Source: Eustoma russellianum
Lineage: Eukaryota; Streptophyta; Magnoliopsida; Gentianales; Gentianaceae
Direction: 5' to 3'
Assembly: GCA_036186865.1 (NCBI GenBank)
Contig: AP025067.1
Coordinates: 18,278,873 to 18,342,872, forward strand
DNA: 64,000 nucleotides
Below are positions 33,174 through 45,373 of the stretch, in pieces (position 1 is the stretch's first letter; every line of letters starts with the position of its first letter). The notes below the pieces were generated by a model. The model was not told where the DNA came from. It worked only from the letters and a program-made list of their open reading frames with translations, and did no database searches. A program made the position numbers and the translations under genes.

Positions 33174-33185
33174 GCTCTGATACCA
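33174..33185 (-). other. Primer binding site, initiator Met-tRNA (Copia-2)
   Basis: The minus strand reads TGGTATCAGAGC, the exact plant initiator Met-tRNA complement, two bases inside the 5' LTR end at 33188. Confidence 0.95.
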
Positions 33186-33187
33186 AT

Positions 33188-35669
33188 TGTTGGACCTGTA
33201 TAGCACCACTAGAAGGGGGGTTGAATAGTGAGTGCGGAAAAAATTGGTTTATAAAAATTTTAAGGACCAATTACTCACTTCTGAAAACAGAGACTGCTTT
33301 CAGGACCCGTTTTTAAACACTTGGTTGACTGGGTTGTAGACCTCCAAAAATAGTGAAATTTTGACACAATGTACTCTCAGGTGTTATGAAGGTGTCATAA
33401 AAATTTCAGATTAAAACTCAAAGGTTAAGTCACTCAAATGTGGTACGTGATCTGACTGTGTCAGTTTGGACAGAACCTGTACCTTAAAATGAAAAACTTA
33501 TTCCTATTTGGTGACAACTCCAAATGACCTGAAACTTTTATGAGATGACCCTTAGGATGTTGTATACTCAGTTAAAACAGTTTTGAAAAATTCCTTTGGG
33601 AAGTATGTCAACCAAGTTGATGTTCTCAACCTCTGCCAATCTGAAAAACAGATTTGCACTAGTCTCAGAACTATGAACGTTTGGATGACTTATACTTATC
33701 CAAATTTGATAAAATCAGTGGGAAATGAACCCTAAGACACAAGGCTATGTTTCTGCAAATTTTATGATTTTTGAAAATTATTTGCTATTTTTACCGAGAT
33801 CATAAAGATGATGCAAAAACAGAAACTGAGAGTAAAAATGCTGAAAGTAAGAACACCAAGAATTTTATACTGGTTCGGCCAACGTGACCTACTCCAGTCT
33901 TCAAGGACACCTTCCTTGGTTTTCACTAGTCACCAAAGTCACCTTAGAATAAGGGTGGATAGAGTTATACACCAACTCCTTCAATCCAAACCCTTTTACA
34001 ATGTTCTACACAAAGAACAACACCAAAGAATCACCAATCAGCACCACCTCACCAAATGAAGGTTTGATCACACCTTGATCAACCTTGTACACCAATGAAT
34101 CTTATTTGGGTGATGTGTATGAAGCCTATACTGAATATGACATGTAAGTATGATAGGCTTTGGGTATATACAAGAGATGAATATGGAAAATGAAGTGAAG
34201 TCTTGCAAACACTAAACAGAATTTTGCACTTGTTGTTCTTGTTTGTGTTGATCATCTCTTGGCCTTTTATAGATGGTTGGGGCGCCTAAGGTTGAGAGGA
34301 GCCTCCCAAATCTGATTTGAATTGTCTTGTAATGCCTTTGAATAAATTTGAATGCTTTAGGTCATTAATTCCCCCCAAAACTTCAGCCACCAATCTGAAA
34401 TTTCAGATTCAAAAACAGAATTTTCAGCTTTGTTTGGTCTTGTCTTTGACTCCTTAATTTGTGGATCTTTGTCTTCCATCATTGCTTGGTCTTTCTTCAT
34501 CAATTATATTATATATGAACTCCTCCAAGGCTCCCAACATGCTGTCCCAGCTGCCCCATCTGGTCAGCCAATGTGCTGAATTCAAATCTGAATTTTGCAT
34601 GGTAACAATGTAGAATTCTTCATGAACATGGTAAATTTCTTTTACCATTTTACCTTGCCTTCTAGAACCTTTCAAGATATGTCTTTGGCTGTGTAATTCA
34701 TGTATAATACATGAATAAATACATGTGGCATCATGTAGCAAATAAACGTTCCATGTACGATGATGTAGTAACTTCAAATTTCAACTTCCGTTGATTGCTC
34801 GGTTTTTCTCCGTTTTGTCTCAAACCTCTTCAACATATAAAATGTGTAATGTAACATGCAATATACATATAAATATGTATAATCTCAGCTCCAATGTGTA
34901 TAAGATGTTCGGCCAAGAGGTATATCAATTTTGAGTTTGATTTTCAGAGAAATAAGGAAGATGATGGAGAATTGATATATGTATTTGTTTTGTGACTTTG
35001 GTATTGATCTCTCCATGTAGTGCACGAAATTTTTGAGTGTTGGAAATGTATATTGGCTGGCCATCTTTGTATGATAAGTATATGATGTGTCGGAGATGGC
35101 TCGGTAGTCATATGATATGATACATTTCGGTTTTTGCACTTTTGTCATGTCGATGTAATTTTGGAAGTTTGATGACATGAAGTATATGACTTGAGAGTAT
35201 CATGGATGTGTATATGATGTATATATGACTCTCTTGTCGTTGACATATGTTGATGACATGTTGACGAAATGTCGAGATCGAATAATGTAGCTTGTCGTCT
35301 GAGATAGAATATATATGTATATCCATGAGATATATGTATATGCCGTGAGACTCCAAGAAATATATATGCCATGAGTATCCATAAGATATATGTTTAGAGT
35401 GTATATCCAAGAAATATATACGCCGTGTGTCGAGATATCCAAGAAATATATATACCATATCCAAGAGTTGTATGTATGTCGTGTATCACCTGAGAATAAA
35501 TACAACAATGTTTGCCATATGATTTAAGCCTTAACGCTTCATGGCTTGTTAGTACAACAGTGATAGATATAGGCATATGCATTTTGAAATCTCATAACAT
35601 TTAGATCATGTAATCATGTAACATATAAATCATGCACCTGTAAATCATTCAAACCCTGATTTCTCAACA
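33188..35669 (-). repeat. Copia-2 5' LTR (2482 bp)
   Basis: Direct repeat of 25309-27780 with the same TGTTGGACC start and CTCAACA end on the plus strand, followed by the GTTGG duplication. It carries the same AT-rich imperfect repeats (about 35310-35480). Confidence 0.94.
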
Positions 35670-35674
35670 GTTGG

Positions 35675-36460
35675 TTGGTATGGGCCACTCGGTTATTGCT
35701 TCGATCTTTTTAGGGTCAACCGAGATACCATCTGCAGACACTACGTGGCCCAAGAAAGTCACGGTGCGCAACCAGAATTCACACTTGTTTAATTTAGCAT
35801 ACAAATTTTTCTGGCGGAGTATGCTCAGTACAGTCCTCAGATGTTCAGCATGCGATTTTTTGTCCGGTGAATAGATCAGAATATCGTCAATGAATACCAC
35901 TACAAACTTATCCAACTGCTCCCGAAAGACCGTATTCATCATGTCCATGAATGCAGCTGGTTCATTGTCAATCCGAAGGGCATCACGAGGAACTCGTAAT
36001 GACCATAACCAGTTCGAAAGGCAGTCTTCTCCACATCCTCTGCCTTTATTTTCAACTGATGATACCCGGAGCGTAAGTCAATTTTGCTGAACACCCTGGC
36101 TCCTCGTAACTGATCAAATAGGTCATCGATCCTTGGCAGTGGGTATTTATTTTTGATCGTGATCTTGTTAAGTTCGCGGTAATCAATGCACAAACGCATA
36201 CTTCCATCTTACTTTTTCACAAAGAGCACGGGCGCACCCCATGGAGACACGCTAGGACGAATGAACTTCTTTTCAATCAACTCTTGCAACTGTTCTTTTA
36301 ACTCTTTCAGTTCGGCAGGTGCCATTCGGTAGGGTGCCTTAGAGATGGGTTCCGCCCCTTGAATAATGTTTATTTCAAATTCTACTTCGCGGTCAGGTGG
36401 CAGTCCCGGCAGTTCCTCAGGAAATACATCAGGAAATTCTCTAACCACCGAAACTTACTC
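35675..36460 (-). pseudogene. Tekay-1 reverse transcriptase N-terminal part (left of the Copia-2 cut on its strand)
   Basis: VVREFPDVFPEELPGLPPDR (about 36389-36448), the FIRPSVSPWGAPVLFVKK motif, LCIDYRELNKITIKNKYPLP, FSKIDLRSGYHQLKI (first catalytic D), YEFLVMPFGLT and the intact catalytic box FIDDILIYS (about 35863-35889), then KNLYAKLNKCEFWL. Defects are a TAA in the KK-DGS motif (about 36208) and a one-base deletion after FGLT (about 35967). Unlike Tekay-2, there is no insertion in the FDQLRGARVF region. Confidence 0.9.
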
Positions 36461-36529
36461 GAGTGAGGGTAATTCTTGTTCCACGCTCATAGCATACACC
36501 AGAAATCCATCACTTCCTTTCTTCAAAGC

Positions 36530-36944
36530 TCGGTAGGCCTGAGCGGCTGTTAGATAAATATTTTCGGAATCTTCTTTCGTTTAGCATTTCCCTGATACGA
36601 GATTTCAGTACGAGTAGGGTCCTTAATAATCACCCGTTTCCCACGGCAGTCGATGTGGGCATGATGTTTAAACAGCCAGTCCATGCCTAAGATGATGTCG
36701 AAATCTCTCATCGCGATGGGAATCAGGTCAGCTTCAAACTGTTGTTCTCCCATTTCCACCACACAACTCTTGTATAAGTGATATGACACAAGTATCTGAT
36801 CGCTAGCCGCCTGCACTTGATATGGGGTCTTTAACCAGAGGGGGCAGCCATTCAGGTTCTTAGTGAACCTCTTAGATACAAAGGAGTGGCTTGCGCCACT
36901 ATCAAATAGCACATTTGCAGGCACTTGGCATACTAATATCACAC
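36530..36944 (-). pseudogene. Tekay-1 aspartic protease
   Basis: VPANVLFDSGASHSFVSKRF (catalytic D-S-G-A) is at about 36860-36920 and the second flap-like IILGMDWLFKHHAHIDC at about 36640-36690, ending in a basic tail. The exon begins at 36944, directly after the candidate intron, with residues VILVCQ. Confidence 0.9.
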
Positions 36945-37018
36945 CTGAAGCATTTTCTCATTCAAGTACAAATATAAAGAAAACAAAACAATTAATTATA
37001 ATGCTTGTTTTAATGTAC
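36945..37018 (-). other. Candidate spliceosomal intron between Tekay-1 gag and protease
   Basis: This 74-bp, very AT-rich segment on the minus strand starts GTACATTAAAAC and ends AAATGCTTCAG. Removing it joins PDVVTG to VILVCQ in frame (phase 1 in a glycine codon). Retaining it gives a TAA after TLKQAL. The acceptor half (TTGAAT...ATGCTTCAG) is conserved in Tekay-2 at 59629-59690. Confidence 0.75.
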
Positions 37019-38252
37019 CTGTAACCACATCCGGGGTCTCTTCGACTTCTGCATCTGTCATGATATGAATTCTGGCATTAGCACAGGGTTGATTCCTTGG
37101 TTGTGGTGCTTGCTTTTTCGGCTCAGGGCAGTCTTTAACCCGGTGACCAGTCTTCCTGCAATTGAAACAACCTCCGGTCTTCCATAAGCAATCACCAACA
37201 TGCGGCTTCTGGCAGGTGGGACACGGAGGGATAGCAGGCTGCTGTGTCTGAGGTTTCTGCTGCTGTGATTGCTGTGGTGTCCTGAACTGACGTTGTGGTC
37301 GATTCGCATTCTTCTTGGTCTGCTTTGCTCCATCGACCTGTCCTGCTCTCCTCCTGGACTCCCTAGGTCTCTTACCCCTGGCATCATCGTCTCTCCGGAT
37401 GATATCCCACTTGATGCGATAACATGTATCCAAAAGCTCTCCGAAATTCTTTGGGGTTTGCATTGACGAGCCATGTGCGAATGCGTGGCGTCAAACCTCT
37501 CGCAAACCTAAGCATCTTTAATTTCTCATCATTCAATTGTCGATGGCACGTACCCTCCCTAGAGCAGTGTATCGATTGGCATAGTTAGCGACGGTCATGC
37601 TTGCTTCTTGCCTCAGCGATTCAAAACTCCATCATCTTCTGAATGGTCACAGACGGAGGGATATAGTACTTGAAAAAGTCTTTCCAGAAATCGCGCCCAC
37701 TGTATCGGTCGAGGTAGAGGCTGTAAGTTTGTTTTCCACCACTGATTAGCTTCTCCAATCAGGAAAGGCCAAATAACCCGAGCTTTCATGTCGTCCGGAA
37801 CTTGAATTAACTCAAAAACAATTTTCAATCTCGTCCAGCCATCTTTCTGCGGCATCCGGGTCAGAATCTCCTTCAGAAGTAGGAACCCTCGCTCTCATTC
37901 ATTTCTCCGAAATAAAATTGGTGCCCTAACTGCGGATCCTGAATGCTGAGGTGAAGGCGGAGGGGTTGTCTGATGCTGAAGCATTGCCTGCCCAACCTGT
38001 TGCCATAGTCTGAAAGAATGTCTGAAAAGCTGTCATGTCAGGCATCTGGGGATATACTGACCCTGCGGAGGTGGATATGGTCCCTGCGGGTGGCGGTGGC
38101 GTGGAAACTGCCCATACTGTGTGGTGTGGGGTAGCTGGCCCACATGGTGGCGGTGGCGGTGGAGCGGGCCCTTGAGGTTGCTGTGGAGCAGGCGTCTGTG
38201 GTGCGGGCAAAGCAGGCTGGGCCCTAGCAGATCTCCCGCGGGGACGAGGCAT
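37019..38252 (-). pseudogene. Tekay-1 gag
   Basis: It starts at 38252 with MPRPRGRSARAQPAL, then a proline-rich region, MPDMTAFQTFFQTMA, a capsid core (WTRLKIVFELIQVPDDMKAR, then IGEANQWWKTNL) and a basic linker. The zinc knuckle CFNCRKTGHRVKDC is at about 37120-37165, preceded by a second Cys-rich stretch CPTCQKPHVGDC. Frames break near 37926, 37855-37613 and 37500. It encodes the structural Gag of a chromovirus. Confidence 0.88.
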
Positions 38253-38640
38253 CTACACTTACAAATTTTCACATTATGCGCACATGTTATGAATTAAACA
38301 ATGAACAGCAGTTAAATAAACAAAAGGTGCTATATTTACTAGTGGTCGCCACTCCGATACTAAGGACTCTATGATCAATGTTAAGACTTGTTTGAATTCA
38401 TGCAAGAGGTTGCTTGAAGGTTTCAGCAGGGGAAGTTATCTAAATTTATTATTATTATTTTTTTTTCGAAAATTTACCCGGGTGGCAATCCTAGATCCGT
38501 TCTAGGTTTCTTATACTAAGGTCAACGCCCTCACACTAAAGTCTTTTCTTATGTCTAAGATCATTACTTAGTGTTCTAAGATCGACACTTAGGTTTCTAT
38601 GTGTTGTCATGGATCTGGAGACTTGGGCTCTGATACCACC
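38253..38640 (-). other. Tekay-1 leader with primer binding site
   Basis: The primer site is the complement of 38626-38638, reading TGGTATCAGAGCC on the minus strand two bases inside the LTR. It matches the initiator Met-tRNA. The remaining leader (38253-38625) has no gene that I can see; a T-rich run lies at 38447-38466. Confidence 0.9.
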
Positions 38641-40364
38641 TGTAGCGCCCCGTACTTGGCTGCGTCCAGGTACGGTACGCCCCGCTGTACTTCACTAAGG
38701 AAGGTACAAGGAGTCAATGCGATACCAGTATTATTCCATGGATACGCCATGGATGACTGTATAAAGCATCTTTAACAATGGTGGAAGCATGACAAAATCG
38801 ACAACTGAAACATTCAACATCCCATCATCATATATCATAGCGAGTTCCCAAAATATAGCCCAAAAGATAGTACCAACAGCTGGTTATACAAAATATCCTC
38901 AAAGACAAGGGTCTAAAGAGTCGCGTTCATTCCTACACTCATGGATATTCCTGCTGTGGCTCATCCTCGATGAACTCTACCTCGCACTCACGGGGCTCTT
39001 AAAAATATAAAAAGAAAAGAGTGAGTGATATGTCATCACCCAGCAAGTAGACCCGTTGGTCTACTAGAAAATGTACCTGAACAATGAATAAGTACTTCCA
39101 GTGATACCTACTTAAAATGAAATCACATACCTGATGTTCTTTATACCGACGATCATACTAGTAACATAAGGGGGATAAAGGAAAAGACTAACTTTTACTA
39201 TGTTCCGATGACAATGCCATATGATGCAAAGCAGTATGATGTAAACCAAACAGTACAATACCATGACGCAAAACAGAACAATACAATACAGTGCATTAGA
39301 TTAGCCATGGCCTATCTTTTCTCCGTATAACCATAAGTCAGCAACGAATGACTCCGTCTACACAATATCCCAGCAACCTGCGAGAGGAATTACGCATGGG
39401 CCAATACAATACAATATCCCGACAACCTACGAGAGGAATTACGCACAGGCCAATACAATGCAATATCCCAGCAACCTACAAGAGGAATTATGCATGTGCC
39501 AATACAATACAATATCCCGGCAACCTACGAGAGGAATTACGCACGAGCCAATACAATGCAATATCCCAGCAACCTACAAGAGGAATTACGCATGGGCCAA
39601 TACAATACAATATCCCGGCAACCTACAAGAGGAATTACGCACAGGCCAATACAATGCCAATATCTCAGCAACCTACGAGAGGAATTACGCATAGGCCAAT
39701 ACAATACAATATCCTGGCAACCTACGAGAGGAATTACGCTCAGCCAATACAATACAATACCGGAGCCAATCGTAGTGACATATCGTCTGATACGAGTTTT
39801 TTTTTCTCTTTAAAAAAAATCATTGTAACTTCAAAACAAAACTATCTCTTTCCAAAACGATTTAAGGAGACGCGTGTCATGCAGTGATGAGATGCTCGGA
39901 TCTAGTCATCATTAGTTGCTAGAACATTCTCTAATTTCTTTTTGAATATTATCAATAATCAATATGTGTAAACGGACATTACATATACACTTTATCTAAC
40001 TTTCATATAGTTTGTATATACTAAGTATATACGTTAATTAATCAACGTCATTATGCAAAATAGTAACAATATCTAATTATTTAGCAACCTAGCACTATTT
40101 ACTCTCAGTTATGTATATACAAATTTATGTACAAAACATGATGGTAATTTGAGGTTTAAGAAATAAAGTAACTTATTGCATATTCTACCTAAGCTTACGT
40201 ATTCATGCATTTTACTTTTTCTCTCTATCTTTTTTTTCAACATTTACCTTCATGATATGTACTGTACAAGGAAAATATTTTATTGGTTTATATATATATA
40301 TATATATTCTTTTTTTTCCCGATCCTTTCCCTCCAGGCCGTGCACCCCATGCAAACCCTTTATG

Positions 40365-40431
<67 letters not shown>

Positions 40432-42040
40432 TTTCTCTCTTTTTTTGTTCAAGTCTTTTAAAAAAATGCAGCATAACTTTTAATGATGGAAATACCTCCA
40501 CCCAACCCATTCCTACGGTACCTCTCCTGTACCCCAACCACCTTCCCATTATTTTTCTCCTTTCTCTTTGCTACACTTTCTACTTTCCATTATTTGAATG
40601 CTTTCTAGTTGGGAAGAAAACAAAATTCTTTCTCCTGCCTTTGTCTTCAACAGAGAAGCCTCCAGGAGTAGTATCATCCTCATTTTTATTATTTTCTTTT
40701 CAAGCTTAGGATCGTCTACTGCATATTGCAATCTTCTCCATTTTCCCACTTTATTTGCCTTAAGAAAAAGAAACTTGGATTGAGCCTCCTGTTTTGGGAA
40801 GACCCGTACACAGCCCCTTTCTTCCTAGACTTTTTTCTTCACCTAGCAAATTTGTGAAATCATTCCAAGCTTCATGACTTAACTTCCAAGAACATAGACA
40901 AGTGCTAATCTCTCATTTTTAAGAATCCTCTTCTTTGTTAAGAGCTAGAAATCAAGTCATCTTTAAATTTACATGCATGGTCTAATCCAACCAAGAACAT
41001 ACTTAAGCATGGTTCAAACAAATTTCTTAGTAGAACCAAGTAGGAATACTTGCCTCTTTAGTTCGAGATTGAAGCTTAAGGTACTTGCTTCCTCTCCTAA
41101 GCCTCGGTTGTTCCTTGGTTGAGTTGAAAAAATTTTTCTCCTTCCTTGTCTTAAAACGTACGGTTTGGGTGAGGAAAAAAAATATAATGTCTTCGGAAAT
41201 CTTGAAGATGGAATGCTAAAGTTCAAAGAAAATGGTCACCATACCTTAGTTGTTTCTAAGTTTGACCCTTCTTGTCTCTTTGACATAAGAACCCACTTCT
41301 TCTTCTCCAACCTTTACATGCCACGGTTTTGGATGAAAACCATTGTTGAGGAGAAGTTCTAAGGGGATTTAAGAACTAAAGAGTTAACTAGCTTGAAAAT
41401 CTTACCTTGTGTTGGGTGTTAGCTACCTTGAATGATCTTGAATCTTTCTCTACCTTTGCCTCTTGGTCCTCTCGGTTTTGCAAGGGAAATGGTGGGGGTT
41501 GTTTTCTTGCTGAGATAGAAAAGTAATGAGAGAGAGTAATGTGTGATGGTTGTTGGAGTTCCAACTCTCCTTCAAAAAAAAACTGCCGAAAGTTCTAGGA
41601 GCATAAGAAGTTGTAAGAATATCTCCAGGCATGCACTCCCTCATGATGAAGTTTGGAAGCTTTTTCTATATTTTAGGTACTTTTTGAAGCTTTTGGAAGA
41701 AAGGTAGCTTTTTGGGTTCTTCTAGGCTCATTTTTCATTTTTTTATTATTATTATTTTTTCCTTGTAGGTACTTTTACAATATATCACATTTTAAGATTG
41801 TCTTAAAAACTCCTTCTTGTCCTACATGGCATAGTGGCCGAATTTGGGAGGGGTAATTTAAGGAGTTTGCACTTCCATTATGGCTATGGTATTTTGTAAC
41901 ACATATATAATGCATTATTTGTTATTAAAGTGATCGATAAGTATTTATTTACGTATTACCTTAGACTTTCATTCCATTAATCGGACACAATACTTGTGAT
42001 GCATAATAAGATTTAGAAAATTATGGAGACGGTTACAACA
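38641..42040 (-). repeat. Tekay-1 5' LTR (3400 bp)
   Basis: Direct repeat of 19703-23098, with the 49-bp array at 39363-39760 and a pure TA tract at 40365-40429. It is followed by the CTGTT duplication. Substitutions between the copies are sparse. Confidence 0.95.
39363..39760. repeat. 49-bp tandem repeat array in the Tekay-1 5' LTR (about 8 copies)
   Basis: Same unit and copy number as 20427-20824, with a similar alternation of the two unit variants. Confidence 0.93.
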
Positions 42041-42045
42041 CTGTT

Positions 42046-42959
42046 TGTAGAGAATGTTTCTAGAGAACGTCTTAAAGGAATGTTTGTCATAGGGATTGTT
42101 TGTCTTTAAGGAATGTTTGTCTTAAGGAATGTTTGTTTCAAGGAATAATTGTCCTAATCCTTACCATCATGAAACACGGTTTTAGGAGGCCTCTTGGAAG
42201 CCAACTCTTCAACATGTTAAATTCAAGATCATCCTCATTTCAGCCACTTTTGGCCGGCCAAGGATAAGTCAAGATTAAAGACAAATTTGAATTCATACTT
42301 AAATTCAAATTCAAAGGCAAACCAAGTTCAAATTCAACCAACTTTTGAATTCAGCTCCAATCTTATCCCAAATTCAAAATTTGATCAACAAGACTTCCCA
42401 TTGCTATCTCAAACACAGCTGAAGGAGTCTCCAAGGATCAACACAAATTCGAAGACAAGCTGTTAGCTTTTCAAGTTTCAAACAATCTCTGAAATTCTAG
42501 TTGTTTTTATCTAGATTGTGGTGGACTTTTTGAAATAGAACTTGAACCATTTAGAACTCTTTTACGAAGACAAAATCAGCATAAATAAAGGCCAAGATGA
42601 CCGTGTACTAACTGCTTGATATTGATCAGTATATTTTTTGTTTTTACATCTCCTTTATGTGAGACTTTTTTTTCTTGATTTTCCATCATAAATCAAGGTT
42701 AATCATCTTCAATAATGATCATTTTGAAGGTGTTTGTCATAGCTACGAGTATTGTCTAGGAAGACCTCATAGTTTGCCTATCAACAACCATTCGTTGGTT
42801 TTGGTATCTTGCTCAAATAGCCGACTTTTTACACAAATGAAGCAAGGAGAAGGGTTCTTCTTTGTGTCATTCCCAATTGTGAAGAAGGATGTTGAAGGTG
42901 GAAGAGTGGATCGCACGCCCGCTTGCATCACATGCTCATTTCATGAAAAAGTGTTGGTT
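42046..42959 (+). other. 3' part of the CRM-like element, right of Tekay-1
   Basis: Degenerate repeats with GGAATGTTTG units (42046-42150) continue those at 19650-19702. AT-rich non-coding sequence follows, with a TATA-like CATAAATAAAGG at about 42583-42594. If 19326-19340 is the polypurine tract, then 19341-19702 plus this stretch would be the element's own 3' LTR with its promoter. No matching 5' copy is in the window. No gene is supported here. Confidence 0.45.
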
Positions 42960-45373
42960 GCATGATACACTTGCTTGAAAATGTGTACTAAGGACCACGC
43001 TTTGTATCATTTTCTTGTATGTTTTCATTATGATCATCACATATGTATTTGTCCATGATTTTTAGTGTTTATGCATGTTGATGGGCTTGATTTAGCATGA
43101 TTGTGACGCATCACAATTTATGCAATTTTTCTTGGCCACAAAAGATTGTTTCTTTGATGATCATCATGTCATTTTCATGTATTTTCATCCAAAAATGGGT
43201 CTGTTTTGGTCTCCATTATTAAGAATGTCTCATCACCATCATTTTGATTGTATCCTTGATGATCATGTCCTAAGAATGTATATTTTCATGGAATCCATCA
43301 TCATATGCATTTGCATGTAAACTTCATCATGTTCATCACCATGATCATGACTCTTATGTTCATATCCTTGTTGAAGAGCACCATGCATGAGTTTATATAT
43401 GTTAAATCCAAGAGTTTCATGCATCATCTTGAAAGAAAGTGCATAAGTCAAGAAAGCATGTATGTGGTTATGATAATGTTAAGTGGTTTAATAGGTATGA
43501 TCACCCTACATTCATGAAGTGATAAACAAGTTGAAAATCATGTGTGTTTGTGTGTATATGTATTCGGCCAAGTGTCCAAGATTGTGTGCCAATGATGATG
43601 CTTGGATAACTATTTGAATACTTATATGCAAAGATATGTATATTGAATATTATATGTATGGCTAACTAAAGGATATGGTAAATAAGTAAATTGAAGAAGC
43701 GTTAAAATGTAACAAGCTCAATTATAGGGCTGTTTTGGTCATTTGGGCGGAAAGCCTTAAATGAATAAAATGGTATTTTCTAAATTGTAAAACATGTAGA
43801 AAAGTGAGCTGTTTTGAAAAGGCCATGAAATCAATAAAAAATTGGACAAATTAGGATAAAGATTTTAGTAGTTAGAGCCCAAAAAGGGGCTGTTTTGAAG
43901 GCCAAAACCGAGAGCCTCATGAAAGGGGGAAAATGGGTTTTCACCTAAGTTTATGAAATAAAACATGAGCCAAATAATGGACTTAGTTGCTGAAGTTGTT
44001 AGATGATTAAATCAGCTCAAAACCGAGCTTACACGCATAAATACACAGAACAAAGTTTTGAAATAAAAATTTTTATCATACGATACATTTTTTCAAAATG
44101 TTTTACTACATGAAATGTTTTAGAAGGATTTTATATGTAACGAACCATACCACGAGATAATTGATTCCGATGACCCAGAGATGTATATGTTACATGATGA
44201 TGATTCATAGTATATGTTATACGATGTTATGTTATGATTGGAGGCTGGCCTGACATCAGGTGGAAGAGAGAGGATGTCAGGGGCATACAGTATGTTACAG
44301 TTACCGGAGGCCGCATGACACTGGAACCTAGGAGAGGTTGGTGTTATGGGCATACAGTTTCCCTACCTTATTTGGCCGAGTGTAACACCTTGTCCAGGAT
44401 AAGGGATCTCTGTCCAACAAACGTTATAGCTATTTCCATATAAGTAAGATGACACCATGTTTGGAACATCGGATTCATTTCGGTATATGCTACTATATGG
44501 GAAATCAATCGGTTTGTCGTGTGTATCGTTCATATATGAAAAATGTTATAGCCATGTATTGGAAACAGTCGTGAAAAGAAAGTTATCAAAATGATACGTT
44601 TTGAAATGCTTATGAAAAAGAGTCATGTTACAGTTTTATTGAGCACATGCATATCCTCGAGCCACCTTATTGGATACATACTTAGACTATGAATGAACTT
44701 AAGATGAATTTATAGAAAGTGATTCTAGACATGAACATATTCGATGGGTTTTAGCATAGGACATGGTTTAGAAGCATATGAAATAAGTAAAGAATGAGAT
44801 TGTATGAAAATGATATATGTTCTTCTTTGACTTTATTTTCCGCACTTTATATAAGTATGTTATGTTTAAGTTAATTGCTTTACTTTTAACTTTACTTGTA
44901 AATAGAGACGAGATATGTTCATTACTTTATTGTATTTATTTTACTACCCTATCTCCCATGCATGAACCACATGACGATCCCCGACGGATATACTTGTTGG
45001 ACGATTCATTATCGCTCACTCTTTATTTTTACCATCTTGCAGAACCCCAAGATCTTGACTTGGACCTTGTAGATGACGAGCCGAGGGTAGAAAACCCATA
45101 AGGAGCTCCGTGGGCCAGCTGCTATTTTATGTACTTTTGTGATTTCGGATATGTACTCTATATCTCTATGTACTGATGACATTGTACTCGGAGTTAGTTA
45201 TGGTATATGTTGCATGTCGGTTATGTTTTATTCTGTCTACTTTATGATGCTTCCGCTATTCAATACATGTTTATGTCGATATTCATATAGATATTATCGG
45301 CGCCTTGTACTTCTCGTAGCAGAGTACGGCGGGTGCACCGTGCCGAGACCCTAGTCCTGGGCAGGGCGCTATA
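42960..45373 (+). repeat. Diverged LTR-like direct repeat B (Tekay-type, plus orientation)
   Basis: Counterpart of 13125-15536. It contains GAGTGTAACACCTTGTCCAG (about 44379), the CGATTCATTATCGCTCACTC region (about 45002) and ends GGGCGCTATA at about 45366-45375, resembling the GGGGCGCTACA end of Tekay-1 LTRs read on the element strand. No gene is supported. Confidence 0.6.

Larger units (their letters stand above)
25304..35674 (-). mobile_element. Copia-2: complete SIRE/Maximus-like Ty1/Copia retrotransposon nested in Tekay-1
   Basis: LTRs 25309-27780 and 33188-35669 are nearly identical and flanked by a perfect GTTGG duplication (25304-25308 and 35670-35674). The minus-strand order is LTR, primer site (33174-33185), gag, protease, integrase, reverse transcriptase, RNase H, multiple polypurine tracts, LTR. 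Its proteins match Copia-1 closely, but its LTRs share only the terminal part with Copia-1, so these are two related families. A long gag frame and near-identical LTRs make it the youngest large insertion here. There is no env-like frame. Confidence 0.94.
19698..42045 (-). mobile_element. Tekay-1: complete Tekay/Del-type chromovirus carrying nested Copia-2
   Basis: LTRs 19703-23098 and 38641-42040 are flanked by a perfect 5-bp duplication CTGTT (19698-19702 and 42041-42045). On the minus strand the order is LTR, initiator-Met primer site, gag with zinc knuckle, protease, reverse transcriptase, RNase H, integrase with chromodomain, polypurine tract, LTR. Without Copia-2 it is about 12 kb. The chromodomain and the pol order place it among chromoviruses of the Tekay/Del lineage. 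Two intron-like insertions (24991-25060 and 36945-37018) interrupt the coding sequence. Copia-2 splits the reverse transcriptase. Few stops remain, so the insertion is fairly recent. Confidence 0.94.

Noticed and set aside
40365..40429. Tyrosine/isoleucine-repeat frames over the TA tracts
   Set aside because: Pure dinucleotide repeat; translation is an artefact.
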